Program-made: the position numbers and the translations under genes | Notes under the pieces: generated by a model | The model's database searches: none | The model's input: only the letters and a program-made list of their open reading frames with translations | Told to the model about the DNA's origin: nothing | Part shown: piece by piece, positions 62,371 to 64,000 of the stretch | How positions within the stretch are numbered: the stretch's first letter is position 1 | How the letters are laid out: every line of letters begins with the position of its first letter | Source of the DNA: Bryobacterales bacterium | Lineage (GTDB): Bacteria > Acidobacteriota > Terriglobia > Bryobacterales > Bryobacteraceae | Reading direction: 5' to 3' | Length of the DNA stretch: 64,000 nucleotides | Assembly (NCBI GenBank): GCA_020851555.1 | Contig: JADZCM010000014.1 | Coordinates: 123,636 to 187,635 of the forward strand

Positions 62371-63216
62371 CTACGGCTCGATGCGGAAGACGGCGCGGCC
62401 TTCACCCGTCTGGGATCCGATTTCGTCCTGAGCCGTGATTACCAGGGTGTACTCGCCGGGTGTCGTCTTCGGCTGGATCGCCAGGCTGATCGCGCCCGGG
62501 ACGTATCTCTTGGGGTAGAACGTCGAATCCTGCTCCTGGGCGGCCTGCGGTTCGCTGAAGAGTTGCTTGCCGGAGGGGCTGATGATCGCAAGGCCGTAAG
62601 ATACCTGGAGGCGATTGGACTCGCCCAGTTTGAAACCCGTGATGTCGAACCGCGCCCAGAGAGTCTCTCCGGCATGGTACACGGCGGAAACCAGCCGGGT
62701 CGTCTCATCTTCACCGCCGAAGAAGCGGATGTTGCGTACGGCCAGCGGTCCGCCTGTTTCCACCTGCCGGCTCACGAGGTTGAACGGCGTCTCCGACTTC
62801 GCTTCTGCGCCGGTGCGCCCGTCTTTCGCCGTGGCGAGGATGCGAATCCGGCCCGAGAGCGCGTGTGAAGGCGCCAGGAAGCTGTGGCGGACCTTGGGCA
62901 GCCACTCCTTGTCCTGCTCCGTAAGCTCCGTCTCGACTCGCCCGGTCTCCGCCGGAACCAGCGGAACGTCATCCGGGTCGAGGACCTCGATACGGTAGTT
63001 GAGCTGCACCTTGCCGTCCGCTCCGGCCGTGTAGCCTTTGATCTGGAAGCTGAAGAACACGGTCTCGCCGGGCCGGAACGGTTCGGACCCAGCCGGCGGG
63101 CCATCTTCGAACTGCTGAACGGAAGCATCCACGATGGAAAGCGATTTCACCGGAGCTTGAACGGGCGCCGCCAGCAGGCACGCCGGCGCGAGGAGCAAGA
63201 AAAGGCGCATCTCCAC
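62371..63216 (-). CDS. Secreted beta-sandwich protein
   Basis: A 281-residue exported protein with signal MRLFLLLAPACLLAAP. The body has two similar Ig-like segments: one with FRPGETVFFSFQIKGYT and one with YHAGETLWARFDITGFK, suggesting an internal duplication. The C-terminal segment ITPGEYTL-like (TTPGEYTLVITAQDE) closes the fold. GTG 63216 adjoins the stop of the upstream lipoprotein gene; ATG 63210 is an alternative start. Function unknown. Confidence 0.75.
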   Translation of the reverse strand: MEMRLFLLLAPACLLAAPVQAPVKSLSIVDASVQQFEDGPPAGSEPFRPGETVFFSFQIKGYTAGADGKVQLNYRIEVLDPDDVPLVPAETGRVETELTEQDKEWLPKVRHSFLAPSHALSGRIRILATAKDGRTGAEAKSETPFNLVSRQVETGGPLAVRNIRFFGGEDETTRLVSAVYHAGETLWARFDITGFKLGESNRLQVSYGLAIISPSGKQLFSEPQAAQEQDSTFYPKRYVPGAISLAIQPKTTPGEYTLVITAQDEIGSQTGEGRAVFRIEP

Positions 63217-63789
63217 TCAGCGGTTCGCCCTGCTCTCCGGCAGATAGTCGGAACGCTGCTCCAATCTCAGCGGGATCTGGATCAAGGCCAGGCGGGCCTC
63301 GGACGGGTCGAGGGCGTCGTCGGAGACGCGCAGTTCGTAGTCCCCCCGGGGGGCGTCGAACAGGGCCCAGCCGAAGATCGTCTCGGTTGCCTTCAGGCGC
63401 CGGAGAACTCCCAGCCAGTCCTCCACGCTTTCGCCTTCGGTCAGTTCGGGGTACTCAGTGCCGCTGGAGGAGACTAGCGTCATGGCGGGGACGGAAGCCT
63501 CGGTCGGGCCGCCGTTCGTGATGCTGAGGCGCAGGAGGAGGAACCTGTTCCCCGGAACCCGCAGATGCGGGCCCTCGCCGAGTTGGGTCTTCCAGGCCGC
63601 CTCCAGTACGTTGTAGACGAGGGATCCCGCCTCCGCACGTTCTCCCATCGCATAGACCTCCACGGGCGCCTTCTGTTTCACGCAGGCAGAAGCCGCCAGG
63701 AGCAGGAGAAAGGGCAACGCCAGGATTCCTGGTCTGCGCAACGCCGCCAGTGATGGAAACAACACGAACCGCACCACCTCCGGATTCAT
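63217..63789 (-). CDS. Probable lipoprotein with DUF4352-like domain
   Basis: A 190-residue protein. The signal ends in LLLLAASAC, giving a lipidated Cys near residue 36. A basic N-region longer than usual precedes it, so the true start could be further in. The mature part (GSLVYNVLEAAWK, NRFLLLRLSITNGG, SSSGTEYPEL) has the pattern of DUF4352-type telokin-like Ig domains. It is next to the beta-sandwich gene with no gap. Confidence 0.75.
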   Translation of the reverse strand: MNPEVVRFVLFPSLAALRRPGILALPFLLLLAASACVKQKAPVEVYAMGERAEAGSLVYNVLEAAWKTQLGEGPHLRVPGNRFLLLRLSITNGGPTEASVPAMTLVSSSGTEYPELTEGESVEDWLGVLRRLKATETIFGWALFDAPRGDYELRVSDDALDPSEARLALIQIPLRLEQRSDYLPESRANR

Positions 63790-63883
63790 GCTAGCAGATC
63801 GCCGCCGCCCGGGCCGCGATGCCCGCGCGTGGCGCGCACCCCTGCCCTGAGGCGGTTCCCGCCCGCGTCTCCGAAGGGCTTCT

Positions 63884-64000
63884 TCATGCCTGGCCGTTGC
63901 CCGCGATGCCCAGCGCGGCGGGCATACGGATGGTGAAGGTGGTTCCCTTGCCCACCACGCTCTCCACGTGAATCGTGCCCTTAAGAGAGGTGATGATGCC
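63884..64000 (-). CDS. C-terminal end of a sensor histidine kinase (partial)
   Basis: Only the last 38 residues are in the window. They contain GTIHVESVVGKGTTFTIRMP, the G2-box end of a HATPase_c domain. The rest, including the sensor and His box, lies beyond the window edge. Confidence 0.8.
   Translation of the reverse strand, partial: GIITSLKGTIHVESVVGKGTTFTIRMPAALGIAGNGQA

Overview
The window looks like chromosomal DNA from a high-GC member of the Acidobacteriota, most likely Bryobacterales/Solibacter-like. The clues are a VWFA-related lipid-free secreted protein of the acidobacterial type (55088-56065), a secreted protein with the C-terminal domain typical of Solibacter (26290-27096), a DUF2934 protein, many secreted sugar-related enzymes, and an Hfq of the acidobacterial type. 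This assignment is inferred from protein families, not from an rRNA gene; none is present. Most of the window is ordinary core chromosome carrying short operons.

Layout. 0-7.5 kb: chorismate synthase and a SurA-like lipoprotein (minus), metX-metW (plus), thiC and recJ (minus). 7.5-10.1 kb: a minimal bacterial-microcompartment locus (one shell protein, an acylating aldehyde dehydrogenase with a long tail, an unknown acidic protein). 10.3-18 kb: a Tat-exported Gfo/Idh/MocA oxidoreductase, an MFS carrier, guanine deaminase, an RsbRD-N-like protein, a DUF2934 protein, and a three-gene operon of aldo/keto reductase, a glycosidase-like protein and DUF362. 18.2-25.3 kb: a PEP-synthase-like enzyme, a UPF0182 membrane protein and a copper ATPase. 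25.4-33.6 kb: secreted proteins, HrpB helicase, cobalamin-dependent MetH and CutA. 33.6-35.4 kb: an FtsB/DivIC-like protein, then an rrf2-cysK operon. 35.5-38.7 kb: a decayed mobile-element slot ending at the 3' end of tRNA-Lys. 38.8-45.3 kb: a methyltransferase, a frameshifted AraC regulator with a secreted protein, a copy of the methyltransferase tail, a sugar-isomerase-like protein, an oxidoreductase and homoserine kinase. 45.4-49.6 kb: a broken transposase, a small secreted protein and a tetR-GH2 operon. 49.6-53.8 kb: IS debris, a 49-residue gene, an ImmA/IrrE-type metallopeptidase and an HD-domain phosphohydrolase, next to the 3' end of tRNA-Asn. 54-64 kb: suhB, hfq, the VWFA protein, a thioesterase, a metallophosphoesterase, a sulfatase, an HtrA protease with an ECF-type promoter, three envelope proteins and the end of a histidine kinase.

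Functionally, sulfur amino acid metabolism is unusually well represented (metX/metW, metH, cysK with an Rrf2 regulator, thrB). The likeliest undescribed system is the HD phosphohydrolase / ImmA-type protease pair in the tRNA-Asn slot; a defence or stress-induced nucleotide-depletion role is an inference only. The second is the very small microcompartment locus, whose aldehyde dehydrogenase carries two helix segments resembling encapsulation peptides and an extra terminal module. Several genes have a -10-like box only 8-14 bases before the start codon and no Shine-Dalgarno sequence, which suggests (near-)leaderless mRNAs.
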